A program made the position numbers and the translations under genes. A stretch of DNA of 36,023 nt from Bdellovibrionales bacterium (GTDB taxonomy: Bacteria > Bdellovibrionota > Bdellovibrionia > Bdellovibrionales > UBA1609), in NCBI GenBank assembly GCA_020850475.1, contig JADZEO010000024.1, positions 1 to 36,023 of the forward strand, read 5' to 3'. This document shows, one piece after another, positions 1 to 7,754 of the stretch; position 1 is the first letter of the stretch, and the number at the start of each line of letters is the position of its first letter. Under the pieces are notes generated by a model. That model worked only from the letters and a program-made list of their open reading frames with translations. It did not search any database and had not been told where the DNA came from.

Positions 1-1
1 G

Positions 2-850
2 ATTCAAACTCAGAATTTGAATCTGACCCAAATCCCCACCAAGGGCACCAAAGACGCTAAGTGCCTGGATGTTCCAACTCTGCTAAAGGCTTTGCGAGAT
101 AAAAAAACTTGGTTTATCCAACTGCACTTTGAAGATCTGGCCCTATATGCCAGAGAGTCCAACTTTGTTACGGGTGAATACAGGACCGCCAATTACTCTC
201 CGGCTGATTTTACCCAACTCAAAGAAGAGGGGCTCGATTTTGAAGTCGGCTTTACCAAGGATCTTGATTCTAAGTGGCTGCGCTTTCCGGCCGTTCAAGA
301 AGACTGTCAGACGATCAAACTTGCCGCTCGCGACGTTCGCACTGAGCCGAACCGTCCCACCAACCCGCTGACTCCGCCGAACAACGAGGAGTTTGAGGTT
401 TTCAAGATCGTGAAGGCGGACGCCGGTTCTATCACTTACGAAAATTCCGCTACACAGGTTCGTCACACGATCAAGGTTGAGGGCGCGAGTTCACTCCTAA
501 TGACCACCGAGACCGTCCAAGAGATCTCTGACTACTGCAACCGTAAGGACGAGTACTTTTCAGTAATGAAAACACGGGTGAGCTGGGGTGAAGACCAAGT
601 GCCCACCACGCTGACCATTTCCTCGCAGCTGATTCAGCGACTTGAGCGGATCTTGACTCTCCCCAATAAACTCAAAGCCTCAATTGCTCAGATCAAAAAA
701 GAATCGGGTAAGGCTTCGACTTTGCGGATTCCAATTCAGACCTATTTGTTACTTAAAGAAACTCTGTCCAAACCTGCTGATCTTTCCCGTCCAGAATGTC
801 CCACTCAACCCGTTCCACCGCCGGCACCGGCATCAGGGGCTAGTCGATAA
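2..850 (+). CDS. Hypothetical protein, 5'-truncated by window edge
   Basis: The reading frame is open from base 2, so the true start probably lies outside the window; a TTG at 17 is the first possible start inside it but has no visible ribosome binding site. About 280 residues are visible, with no membrane segment and no motif I recognise. The protein is rich in charged and beta-prone residues, and the C-terminal 20 residues are a Pro/Ala-rich tail. The stop codon overlaps the ATG of the next gene (TAATG at 848-852), so the two are probably translationally coupled. Function unknown. Confidence 0.75.
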   Translation: MQTQNLNLTQIPTKGTKDAKCLDVPTLLKALRDKKTWFIQLHFEDLALYARESNFVTGEYRTANYSPADFTQLKEEGLDFEVGFTKDLDSKWLRFPAVQEDCQTIKLAARDVRTEPNRPTNPLTPPNNEEFEVFKIVKADAGSITYENSATQVRHTIKVEGASSLLMTTETVQEISDYCNRKDEYFSVMKTRVSWGEDQVPTTLTISSQLIQRLERILTLPNKLKASIAQIKKESGKASTLRIPIQTYLLLKETLSKPADLSRPECPTQPVPPPAPASGASR

Positions 851-1230
851 TGGTAGTTAATGCGCTCAACTTTTTAATTCTGCTTTTGTTCCTCTACGGC
901 CGACAGTTGGCGCACAAAGATAAAGTCCTCCACGCCAAAGTGATGCTGGCGGTAATGGCTGGGGACCTGGGACTTCTCCTGTTTTTGACTTTTTTCCGCG
1001 AAGCTTTAGGGGCCGTTAAACTCACCATGCCTTGGATCCTGATTGTGCACATCATTCTAGCGCTGATTACGATGGGCGCTTATATCATGGCCTTAATTAA
1101 CGGCATCCGCTTGCTTAGGGGTAATGGACAGGTCAAATCACAAATGCGGATGATTGATCGTGTGGCCCTGCCGGGACGGATTTTAGTGTTCGTCACAAGC
1201 GTCATGCTCTATTTATCTAAGGCTTCTTGA
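850..1230 (+). CDS. Small four-helix membrane protein (possibly DUF420-like)
   Basis: A 126-residue hydrophobic protein with about four predicted membrane segments (roughly residues 3-17, 29-52, 59-85 and 104-121) and short charged loops. Histidines lie at the membrane borders (around residues 21, 28 and 66). The pattern of a histidine followed by a Met/Leu-rich helix loosely recalls DUF420 membrane proteins, which are often found with heme-copper oxidase genes; ctaA and ctaB are 2-3 kb away. That assignment is tentative. The start codon overlaps the stop of the upstream gene, indicating coupled translation. Confidence 0.7.
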   Translation: MVVNALNFLILLLFLYGRQLAHKDKVLHAKVMLAVMAGDLGLLLFLTFFREALGAVKLTMPWILIVHIILALITMGAYIMALINGIRLLRGNGQVKSQMRMIDRVALPGRILVFVTSVMLYLSKAS

Positions 1231-1256
1231 GAATTTCAGCTCGGGAACCCAATGGC

Positions 1257-2243
1257 TCAAACGTCGCGCTTGGTAACCTTCTGGTAAATTGTCCCAAAGA
1301 GATTGTGGCCGTTCTGGTCTTTCATCTCGATACGCACCGTATCTCCAACTTTCATAAACGGAGTCTTAAACGCGCCTTCGTGGATTTTTTCAAGCATGCG
1401 CTTTTCAACCAAGCAGCTTGAGCCCCGACTGCGCTCCTCGTTGGATACTGTCCCACTGCCAATGACAGTTCCAGCCGCCAAATCGCGCGTTCGCGCCAAA
1501 TGCGCAATGAGCTGCCCAAAATGAAAGTGCATTTGCCCTGCATCGGCATTGCCAAAGAACTCTCCGTTGTAGTCGACTAGCAAGGGCAAGTGGACTCGAC
1601 CCTCGACCCACGCCGAACCCAGTTCATCTGGCGTTAGCGCAAACGGAGATAAGGCTGATGCGGGTTTGCTTTGCAAAAACCCAAAGCCCTGAGCCAATTC
1701 CTCGGCCGTCAAACCGCGCAACGAAACGTCATTCACCAAAACGAGCAAAATGATGTGCGCCAAAGCACGCTCAGGCGTTACGCCCATCGGCACGTCGTCA
1801 ACAATGACCGCCACTTCGCCTTCAAAGTCCGTCCCATGCCCAAAATCAACCTGAGGAATCGGCTCCGTGGGGGCGAGAAAAATATCACTTGCTCCCTGGT
1901 ACATAAGAGGAACGGTGAGCATATTTTCCGGAAGGGGGGCGTTGCGAGACTGCCTGACCAGCTTTACGTGGTGAAGAAACGCCGAACCGTCAGCCCATTG
2001 GAAGGCGCGGGGAAGCGCTGAATGCATTTGTTCTTCTTCAATGGCAAAAGCTCCCTTGGCCTCACCATTGTTCAATTGCCGAGACAACTCCTGCAACTTT
2101 CTGCTGGTCGCCGACCAGTTTTCGACGGCCTCACGCAGACTCGGGGCGATGTGGCCGGCAAGAACTCCGGTGCGATTGTCGCGACTCACAACGATGAGCT
2201 CACCATCTCGTGACGTTTTAGACTTCAGGCTTCCTAGCTTCAT
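1257..2243 (-). CDS. Fumarylacetoacetate hydrolase family protein
   Basis: A 328-residue protein of the FAH superfamily, which cleaves C-C bonds in acylpyruvates. The true fumarylacetoacetase reaction gives fumarate and acetoacetate as the last step of tyrosine/homogentisate breakdown. The C-terminal two thirds carry the fold: the metal-site segment DFEGEVAVIVDD (about residues 139-150), a QSKPASAL segment near 190, and GTVIGSGTVSNEERSRGSS near 260-280. The N-terminal about 110 residues form the cap region seen in the 330-residue class. It lies divergent from a maleylacetoacetate isomerase gene, the preceding pathway step, which supports a role in homogentisate catabolism. The upstream enzymes (HppD, HmgA) are not in the window. 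Confidence 0.88.
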   Translation of the reverse strand: MKLGSLKSKTSRDGELIVVSRDNRTGVLAGHIAPSLREAVENWSATSRKLQELSRQLNNGEAKGAFAIEEEQMHSALPRAFQWADGSAFLHHVKLVRQSRNAPLPENMLTVPLMYQGASDIFLAPTEPIPQVDFGHGTDFEGEVAVIVDDVPMGVTPERALAHIILLVLVNDVSLRGLTAEELAQGFGFLQSKPASALSPFALTPDELGSAWVEGRVHLPLLVDYNGEFFGNADAGQMHFHFGQLIAHLARTRDLAAGTVIGSGTVSNEERSRGSSCLVEKRMLEKIHEGAFKTPFMKVGDTVRIEMKDQNGHNLFGTIYQKVTKRDV

Positions 2244-2384
2244 GACTCACTCCAAAGATCAAAACACTATACAAAACCTTTTTTGCTTTCGCACGGTTCA
2301 CCGCAAGAAACCCGCAAATTCCTGGTGCCGGCTACTTGCCCGATGGCTTTTATTCAAGCTACTCTCCTCTGAACGGAGGTGTCC

Positions 2385-3050
2385 ATGAGTCCCCTCAAAC
2401 TCTATAGCTACTATCGGAGCTCGTGCTCTTATCGAGTTCGAATTGTACTCAACTTAAAGGACCTCAAGTACGAATACCTCCCGGTGCACCTTCTCAATGG
2501 TGGCGGAGAGCAACACCTGCCTGCCTATCGCACCCTCAATCCCAAGCGCGAAGTGCCGACTCTGGTACATGATTCTTATGTCCTTCCTCAGTCGATGGCC
2601 ATTATTGATTATCTTGACCAGCTCAAGCCTTCGCCGCGGATGTTTCCAGCTGACGCTCAGGCACGCGGAAAAGTGATGCAGTTTTGTGAAATCATTAATA
2701 GCGGCATCCAGCCCTTGCAAAACCTCAGTCTCCTTCAGGAACTCAAAAGCCGCTTCGAGGCCTCCGAGAGTGACATCCAAAGCTGGTGTCGCGATTGGAT
2801 AACTCGAGGATTTGAAAGTCTTGAAATCTTACTTAAAGACAGCGCCGGCAGTCATTGCTTTGGCGGAAGTCTCACTGCGGCCGACGCCTTCCTCGTACCG
2901 CAAGTTTACAATGCTCATCGTTTTGGGGTCGAGATGGCTCGCTTTCCGATCATCGACCGCCTTTATCAAACGGCTAGCCAAATTGAGGCTTTTCAACGAG
3001 CTGCTCCCGAGCGCCAGGTAGATGCGCCACCGGCTTCGCCCAAATCATGA
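2385..3050 (+). CDS. maiA: Maleylacetoacetate isomerase (zeta-class glutathione S-transferase)
   Basis: A 221-residue GST-fold enzyme that isomerises maleylacetoacetate to fumarylacetoacetate using glutathione as cofactor. The zeta-class signature SSCSYRVR is at residues 12-19 (family form SSCxWRVR), and the thioredoxin-like cis-Pro/QS motif (REVPTLVHD, then LPQSMAI) is clear. The C-terminal half contains the helical domain with LTAADAFLVPQ. ATG 2385 is preferred over GTG 2379 because GGAGG at 2375-2379 is 5 nt upstream. It is divergent from the FAH-family gene, forming a two-step module. Its 3' end overlaps the convergent ctaA gene by 77 bp, an unusually long antisense overlap of two coding ends. 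Confidence 0.92.
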   Translation: MSPLKLYSYYRSSCSYRVRIVLNLKDLKYEYLPVHLLNGGGEQHLPAYRTLNPKREVPTLVHDSYVLPQSMAIIDYLDQLKPSPRMFPADAQARGKVMQFCEIINSGIQPLQNLSLLQELKSRFEASESDIQSWCRDWITRGFESLEILLKDSAGSHCFGGSLTAADAFLVPQVYNAHRFGVEMARFPIIDRLYQTASQIEAFQRAAPERQVDAPPASPKS

Positions 3051-3912
3051 GGTAGCTTACTCGCAAGGTTGCGCCCAAGAGATAGGTGGCCACCGCCAAG
3101 TGCAACACCGTGATGAGCGGGGGGATGACAAACAACACGTTGGCGATGCCCAAACCCACTTGAAGAAGGACGGCAATCATGGCACGACCAGCCCACTTTC
3201 GGAAATTGGGATCAGCCTTAGTTTTCAACAGACTTAACCACAAAACAAAAATCACGGCGATACAAAGATACGCCACCAACCGATGAATGACCTGTAATCC
3301 CACCAGCCCCGACAAAGTTGGAATGAGCTTGCCGTGGCACAAGGGAAACGAGGGGCAGGCCATTCCGGCATAGTTGGAGGCCACTAATCCACCGATTAAG
3401 ATTTGCAGCCACACAACTCCTACCACGACAATGGACAAGGTCTTTTGCCACAACGGAGCCGAGGCTGTCGTTGGGGCCACTGCAACTCGACGCAAATCCC
3501 AGTAGATCCAAAGTACGCTCGCAAACAAAACAGTCGCCAAAACCAAATGTGCGGCAACGACACTTTCGTGAAGCAACATTAGTACCGTCAGACCACCAAG
3601 AACAATTTGGGCAAGGACTGCTACCATTGATACGCCACTGAGCACTTTAACGAGAGTTGAAACGCCCTTTTTGAAGATCAAATAAAAACCCAAGCCCGCA
3701 ACCAGCAGGCCGACGGTTCCAGCTAAAACTCGGTGAATAAACTCGAAGTAAACTTGAATATGAAAGTCGGGAATATATTGGCCAAAACACAGCGGCCAGT
3801 CGGGACACGCCAGACCTGCGTCCATCGCTCTCACCGACCCTCCGAAGGCAATTAGAAACAGGACTTCGTAGCACAAAAACCGATACGCCCTTAAAAATCG
3901 CTCCGAGACCAT
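2974..3912 (-). CDS. ctaA: Heme A synthase (COX15/CtaA)
   Basis: Polytopic membrane enzyme that oxidises the C8 methyl of heme O to give heme A for cytochrome oxidase. There are about eight membrane helices in two four-helix halves. Each half has a Cys pair loop (ACPDWPLCFG and ACPSFPLCHG) and conserved His ligands (EFIHRVLAG, LHESVVAAH, QVIHRLVAY, VLHLAVAT). ATG 3912 is chosen because GGGAG lies 7-8 nt upstream. A longer GTG start at 3948 would run into ctaB and has no ribosome binding site. From ATG 3912 the protein is 312 residues, normal for the family. It follows ctaB by 17 nt in the same operon. Confidence 0.94.
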   Translation of the reverse strand: MVSERFLRAYRFLCYEVLFLIAFGGSVRAMDAGLACPDWPLCFGQYIPDFHIQVYFEFIHRVLAGTVGLLVAGLGFYLIFKKGVSTLVKVLSGVSMVAVLAQIVLGGLTVLMLLHESVVAAHLVLATVLFASVLWIYWDLRRVAVAPTTASAPLWQKTLSIVVVGVVWLQILIGGLVASNYAGMACPSFPLCHGKLIPTLSGLVGLQVIHRLVAYLCIAVIFVLWLSLLKTKADPNFRKWAGRAMIAVLLQVGLGIANVLFVIPPLITVLHLAVATYLLGATLRVSYLMIWAKPVAHLPGAREQLVEKPQFG

Positions 3913-3929
3913 TCGACGACTCCCACTTC

Positions 3930-4805
3930 CTAAAGGCCACTCGCCCACGCCGCGATCATGCGGTCAAACACCGGGGCACCAATAAAGGCCAGCAAGCTGA
4001 AGTTGACCCACAGGAAAAACCTCAGCCAACTTCCTTTGGCTTCTTGTTGGTAATAAAGAAAAAACTCCCACAGGACTTTGAGTGCAAAAGGCACGACCAA
4101 AAACAAATACAGAACATGGGTCTTCAAAAACCACGGCGACAACAAAGCCACGCCGACATAGACAAACACATAAAGGCCGATATGAAACAGCGTCTTGTCG
4201 ACCCCTAATACCGCCGCCAAAACCGGGAATCCGCCGCGCTCGTAATCATCTTTGTAACGAATCGCCAAACACCAGAAGTGCGGCATTTGCCACAAGAACA
4301 TGATCAAAAAGAGATAAAGGCACTCGGGCGCCAGCAAATCCACCGAGAACACAGAATATCCGATAACTGCTGGCATCGCGCCCGGTATGGCTCCTGGTAC
4401 CGCCCCAAATGCCCACTTGCGCTTCCAAAACAAAGTGTAAAAGACGTTGTACAGCAGAACCGTGAGCAGCCCCAGCGCCGCGGCCAAAGGCTCAATTACG
4501 TAAAGCAACAGGGAACCAACACCAACGTAACTAAATCCCAGAGCCCAAGCTTGCCAAGATTTCATGACCCCGCGAGGAAGCGGGCGCTTTTTGGTTCTTT
4601 CCATCACGGCATCGCGCTGCCACTCTTGTGCTTGGTTGAGAGCAAAACTTCCCGCGCTCACCATGTAGAGCCCAAGAATGAAAAGCGCAAAGTGCGACCA
4701 TTCGAGTGGATTGCCCGAGGGGCGCGCGATGAAATAGCCCGCAGCTGCACTCAACAGCACGAAGACGACGATTCCCGTTTTAGTCAGATCAAGGTAAGAC
4801 CTCAT
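3930..4805 (-). CDS. ctaB: Protoheme IX farnesyltransferase (heme O synthase)
   Basis: Integral membrane prenyltransferase of the UbiA superfamily that farnesylates protoheme to heme O, the substrate of CtaA. The first Asp-rich site is the NQxxExxxDxxMxRTxxRPLP block (about residues 77-96 of the 291-residue form). The second is YKDDYERGGFPVLAAVLG (about 205-222). Seven to nine hydrophobic helices are visible. ATG 4805 overlaps the TGA of the upstream small gene (ATGA), which fixes the start and implies coupling; the longer open frame to 4859 is not needed. It lies between the COX2-like mini-gene and ctaA. Confidence 0.94.
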   Translation of the reverse strand: MRSYLDLTKTGIVVFVLLSAAAGYFIARPSGNPLEWSHFALFILGLYMVSAGSFALNQAQEWQRDAVMERTKKRPLPRGVMKSWQAWALGFSYVGVGSLLLYVIEPLAAALGLLTVLLYNVFYTLFWKRKWAFGAVPGAIPGAMPAVIGYSVFSVDLLAPECLYLFLIMFLWQMPHFWCLAIRYKDDYERGGFPVLAAVLGVDKTLFHIGLYVFVYVGVALLSPWFLKTHVLYLFLVVPFALKVLWEFFLYYQQEAKGSWLRFFLWVNFSLLAFIGAPVFDRMIAAWASGL

Positions 4806-5044
4806 CGCCAACCCCAAACAAAAACCCCTAACAAAATAGCGAAGGGCAAAGAGCTCCACAGCAACTCACTGATCGGCAAGTGCCAACGCCGCGAGCCCAC
4901 GCGGGCTTTGGCTTCGCGGCTGCGGTAGTGACCAACAAAAACCACCAGCCCCACCAAGATCAAAAATCCAACAATGAAGTTCGTGCGCACCAAGACGCCG
5001 TAGAGTGTTTCGATCCATTGTGCCAGTTGACCCGTATTACTCAT
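4802..5044 (-). CDS. Mini-protein resembling the COX subunit II transmembrane domain
   Basis: An 80-residue protein with two membrane helices (about residues 20-38 and 60-79) joined by a basic loop. The layout is that of the N-terminal COX2_TM domain of cytochrome c oxidase subunit II. A first helix is followed by a basic YRSREAKAR stretch, a His, and then ISELLWSSLPFAILLG, which matches the family pattern ExxWxxxPxxIL leading into helix 2. It stops right after the second helix, so the CuA cupredoxin domain is absent. Downstream ctaB starts inside its stop codon; upstream, 33 nt away, is a membrane-anchored cytochrome c. Homology is judged by eye from a short protein, so moderate confidence. 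Confidence 0.7.
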   Translation of the reverse strand: MSNTGQLAQWIETLYGVLVRTNFIVGFLILVGLVVFVGHYRSREAKARVGSRRWHLPISELLWSSLPFAILLGVFVWGWR

Positions 5045-5077
5045 CTCAAATCATCTCCATCACGAGCCCCTTTGGGC

Positions 5078-5608
5078 TCAATCCCCTTCAGCCAGGGCAA
5101 ACTTTTCTAAGGCCTCGGCGTTGTCAGCCGGTCGGTCGGTCGTCACGGACCGAATAAAATGGACCAGGGCCCACCGCTCTTGCTTGGAAATTTGCGGAAA
5201 ACCGGGCATGGACGTCCCGGCAATCCCCTTCTTCAGAGTGACAAAAAGTTCCTGAGTCGTTCCACCCTGCTTCCACTTACCATCAACTAAATTTCTGGGT
5301 GGGGGCACCAGGCCCTTGGCCGCTGGCCCATCGCCCTTGCCTTCCTTACCATGGCAAACCGCACAGTTGCGTTGAAAAGCCTCTTGGCCCTTGCCAACAA
5401 GTTCGGCGCTAGACAACCAGAGTTTTTCTGGCGTGGCGGGTTCGGGCGCCGCCGCGGTTCCCGCTGCCGCCGAGTCCTTCACTTCGGTAATTGCTGGCGT
5501 GGGTTCCGCCGAGTCGTCAGAATAGAGGTGCAAAAAATAAAGGACCACGGCAAGTGCTACTACACCGAACACAATCGCCGACTTAAAAGCTGAACTCTTT
5601 TGCGACAT
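5078..5608 (-). CDS. Membrane-anchored monoheme cytochrome c
   Basis: 176 residues. An N-terminal membrane anchor (about residues 9-28) is followed by an Ala/Pro/Glu-rich linker and a class I cytochrome c domain. The heme site is CAVCH, followed by GKEGKGDGPAAKG, and the likely axial Met is in GTSMPGFP. It would carry electrons on the periplasmic face, probably to a terminal oxidase given the ctaB/ctaA and COX2-like genes downstream. ATG 5608 has AGGA 8 nt upstream; the ATG at 5617 abuts that site and longer starts are less likely. First gene of the apparent operon. Confidence 0.88.
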   Translation of the reverse strand: MSQKSSAFKSAIVFGVVALAVVLYFLHLYSDDSAEPTPAITEVKDSAAAGTAAAPEPATPEKLWLSSAELVGKGQEAFQRNCAVCHGKEGKGDGPAAKGLVPPPRNLVDGKWKQGGTTQELFVTLKKGIAGTSMPGFPQISKQERWALVHFIRSVTTDRPADNAEALEKFALAEGD

Positions 5609-5960
5609 TTCGCTCATTCCTAAAATTGGCCCCCAGTTACAGCTCGCCACCCCACCGCGAAAGCGGGTTATTCTCAATATTTAGGTCTATGACACAACCA
5701 GGAATAATGAAACTCGCCTCGACTGGCAACCATTAAGAGAAAGATTCCCTGTTTTACCCGCCAATTTGCCCCTATATGGGCTTGGGCTAACCCATAGGAA
5801 GTGGTAGATCCCACCCGAGGGTTTTGTTGGGGTTTCCGTGTATCAATTTGAGATGCCCCCTCCCCGCCGGAGCGATTCCGGCCTAAAATGAGAAATAACG
5901 ACAGGATAGCCCAGGGTTTGTCCCTTGAAATGTCTTGAGAGCTTGGCGAGGAGATCAATC
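5609..5960. other. Intergenic region between divergent genes
   Basis: About 350 bp with no convincing gene, holding the promoters of the cytochrome c gene (leftward) and the BamE-like lipoprotein gene (rightward). It contains a perfect inverted repeat, GCCGGA-5 nt-TCCGGC at 5866-5882, with no following T-tract, so an operator or leader hairpin is more likely than a terminator. I could not pick a convincing -35/-10 pair for either gene. Confidence 0.5.
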
Positions 5961-6386
5961 ATGAAATTGCGACCTCTGGTTTCATTTCTTTTGGTGTCTT
6001 GCGGTTTGGTCTTAATGCCGAGCTGCTCGACCCCTCCCCACGTCGCCTTCGAGAGAGTCCAATTGGGTGATGAAAAGGCCGATGTTCTCGAGGTCATGGG
6101 ATCCCCTCAACGCACCCGCCGCTCGAAGGGACAAGACGAATGGATTTATATCTTTCGTTCCGGCCAAGAGATGGTCGAGCGTGAAGTCCTCTTTCAGGAT
6201 GGAAAGGTCGTGGCCGTCCAAAACTCAAAGGGGCAAAGCTCCACTGAGCAAAAGGTTCGCAGTGCCGAAAGTTTGGATCAACTCAATGCTGTTGGCCAGG
6301 AGTCCGCTTCGCCCGCCGGCAACAAGGGCTTCAAAGACCTCGATGCTGAGGGCGCATCGTCAGACGAACCCAAGAGCAGTAATTAG
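5961..6386 (+). CDS. SmpA/BamE-fold outer-membrane lipoprotein
   Basis: 141 residues. A lipoprotein signal with Cys candidates at 14 (LVSC) and 22 (MPSC) is followed by a BamE/SmpA-like domain of about 45 residues. The pattern is the family's: VQLGDEKADVLEVMGSPQRTRR, then WIYIF. In BamE this fold sits in the beta-barrel assembly complex; here the C-terminal half is a low-complexity polar tail rich in Ser, Glu and Asp, so a different role is possible. ATG 5961 has GAGGAG upstream. It is monocistronic and convergent with lepB, 27 bp apart. Confidence 0.78.
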   Translation: MKLRPLVSFLLVSCGLVLMPSCSTPPHVAFERVQLGDEKADVLEVMGSPQRTRRSKGQDEWIYIFRSGQEMVEREVLFQDGKVVAVQNSKGQSSTEQKVRSAESLDQLNAVGQESASPAGNKGFKDLDAEGASSDEPKSSN

Positions 6387-6413
6387 CGTCGGTCGGGCCC
6401 AGCCCACCCGTGG

Positions 6414-7109
6414 CTAGTGTTTATCTGATGTCTGATAAAGATTGCGGCCTGTTCGGTCCCACTGAAACCGTGGAATAAAACCGTCAAAGACCATCGAGTA
6501 AAGAACCCGTGACGCTCGTCCCTTTAGCAAATCCCGCGGCACCACTCCCCACGCGCGGCTGTCATTGCTGTTGTCGCGGTTGTCGCCCATAAAAAAGAAG
6601 TGGTCGTCAGGAACCTTGAGTTTCTTTTCGCCAAACTGGCGGGGCAGTGGCAGGCGCTGAACCGTGTATTGGTGTCCAGACATCTGTTCGTGGTAGTGCA
6701 GTCCTTGATCATTGAGGCGCGCTTCACGCAGTAATTCTTGCGGATCCTGGTCGGCGAAAAAAGTCTCACCGTTAACCCGAATGAATCCGTCATCAATTTC
6801 AAGATAGTCACCAGGCAACCCGATGAGGCGCTTGATCATGACGGTATGGTCCCCGGGTTTTTCAAAAACCACAATATCTCCGCGCACCGGCTCCCCAAGC
6901 CGAACCAGTACGAGGTTGGTGAAGGGGATCTTCAAGTGAAAGACGGTCTTGTTAACAAGCACCCGATCGCCGATCGCAATTGTCGGCTCCATAGAGCCCG
7001 AGGGAACGTGGTATTGATCGGCAATCGTCACTCGAAAGAGGATGATAAAGGCTAGGAAGCCTATAAAGACCTTATTCGAATCCCAAAATCTTTGCCAGCG
7101 CTCGCGCAT
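6414..7109 (-). CDS. lepB: Signal peptidase I
   Basis: Serine-lysine protease of the inner membrane that removes signal peptides from exported proteins. 231 residues with one N-terminal membrane helix (about 13-30). The nucleophile is Ser39 in PSGSMEPT and the general base Lys93 in MIKRLIGLPGD. The family box GDNRDNSNDSRxWGxVP is near residues 178-194. ATG 7109 is chosen over GTG 7130 because AAGG lies 8 nt upstream. A candidate promoter lies at 7133-7161. A single gene copy in the secretory neighbourhood of secA. Confidence 0.95.
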   Translation of the reverse strand: MRERWQRFWDSNKVFIGFLAFIILFRVTIADQYHVPSGSMEPTIAIGDRVLVNKTVFHLKIPFTNLVLVRLGEPVRGDIVVFEKPGDHTVMIKRLIGLPGDYLEIDDGFIRVNGETFFADQDPQELLREARLNDQGLHYHEQMSGHQYTVQRLPLPRQFGEKKLKVPDDHFFFMGDNRDNSNDSRAWGVVPRDLLKGRASRVLYSMVFDGFIPRFQWDRTGRNLYQTSDKH

Positions 7110-7132
7110 ATAACACACCTTAGAGAGCACTC

Positions 7133-7161
7133 ATCCTACTCCCTGGGCTGCACTCTCTCAA
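7133..7161 (-). promoter_or_regulatory. Candidate sigma70-type promoter for lepB
   Basis: On the minus strand, TTGAGA (7156-7161) and TAGGAT (7133-7138) are separated by 17 bp, ending 24 bp upstream of the lepB ATG. The -35 matches the consensus at 5 of 6 positions and the -10 at 4 of 6. Prediction by eye only. Confidence 0.45.
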
Positions 7162-7187
7162 GAGCAAAAGCTTAGACTTGGGGGTTT

Positions 7188-7736
7188 TTAGCGTACCAGC
7201 TGAAGGCGCTCTTCTTCTTTTTGCTTTTCATCTCGCTTGCGCTTTTTGGTATCGACCTCTTCAATGACCTGAAGGTTGTCTCCTCGCTCTTCGCGCTCAC
7301 GTTTTTTGGCTTCATCGACCAGCGGTGCGTATTTTTTATCCACCCGGCCTTTGGCCGCTGACAAAACCGCATCAAGACCCATTTCCTTTTCGATTTGCTC
7401 TAAACTTCGACTTCGCATTGGTAGGTATTTGCGTTCAGAGTCGTCGTCCTTTTGCGGGTACTTGTAATTGAGTTCCTTGACGACCTCGTTATAGTCCTGA
7501 ATGGCTTTTTGCATTCCGGTGTGGACGGTCTTCATCTCTTCGACGACTTGACTCCTGGTCGCCGGATCGGTGGTGCCGTTCTTGCGCCGAATGAGCTCTT
7601 CGAGAGCCTTTTGCTGTTCTGAAATTTGCACTTCGAGATTGAGCTTTTTCGACTTTTTCTGAGTGTACTCGGGGCCTCGCAAGCCCCACGCCGTGAGCGC
7701 CAAAAGCAAAGTCATTCCGATTAATACTTTCTTCAT
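7188..7736 (-). CDS. Exported coiled-coil protein of unknown function
   Basis: 182 residues. An N-terminal signal sequence (about residues 1-17, no lipobox) is followed by a very charged, helix-prone body with heptad-like spacing at about 32-90 and again at 108-180. The C-terminus is Lys/Glu/Arg-rich and ends the protein without a recognisable domain. It starts 18 nt after the zinc-ribbon gene and is the last gene of the secA-led run, so it is probably co-transcribed with it. I do not recognise the family. Confidence 0.75.
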   Translation of the reverse strand: MKKVLIGMTLLLALTAWGLRGPEYTQKKSKKLNLEVQISEQQKALEELIRRKNGTTDPATRSQVVEEMKTVHTGMQKAIQDYNEVVKELNYKYPQKDDDSERKYLPMRSRSLEQIEKEMGLDAVLSAAKGRVDKKYAPLVDEAKKREREERGDNLQVIEEVDTKKRKRDEKQKEEERLQLVR

Positions 7737-7754
7737 AACTCTCTCGAACTCCCG

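Noticed and set aside
5674-5958. 94-codon minus-strand open frame upstream of the cytochrome c gene
   Set aside because: No ribosome binding site, no recognisable composition or domain; it fills a divergent promoter region.
6387-6413. Possible terminator between the BamE-like gene and lepB
   Set aside because: There is a G/C-rich imperfect inverted repeat but no T-tract on either strand.
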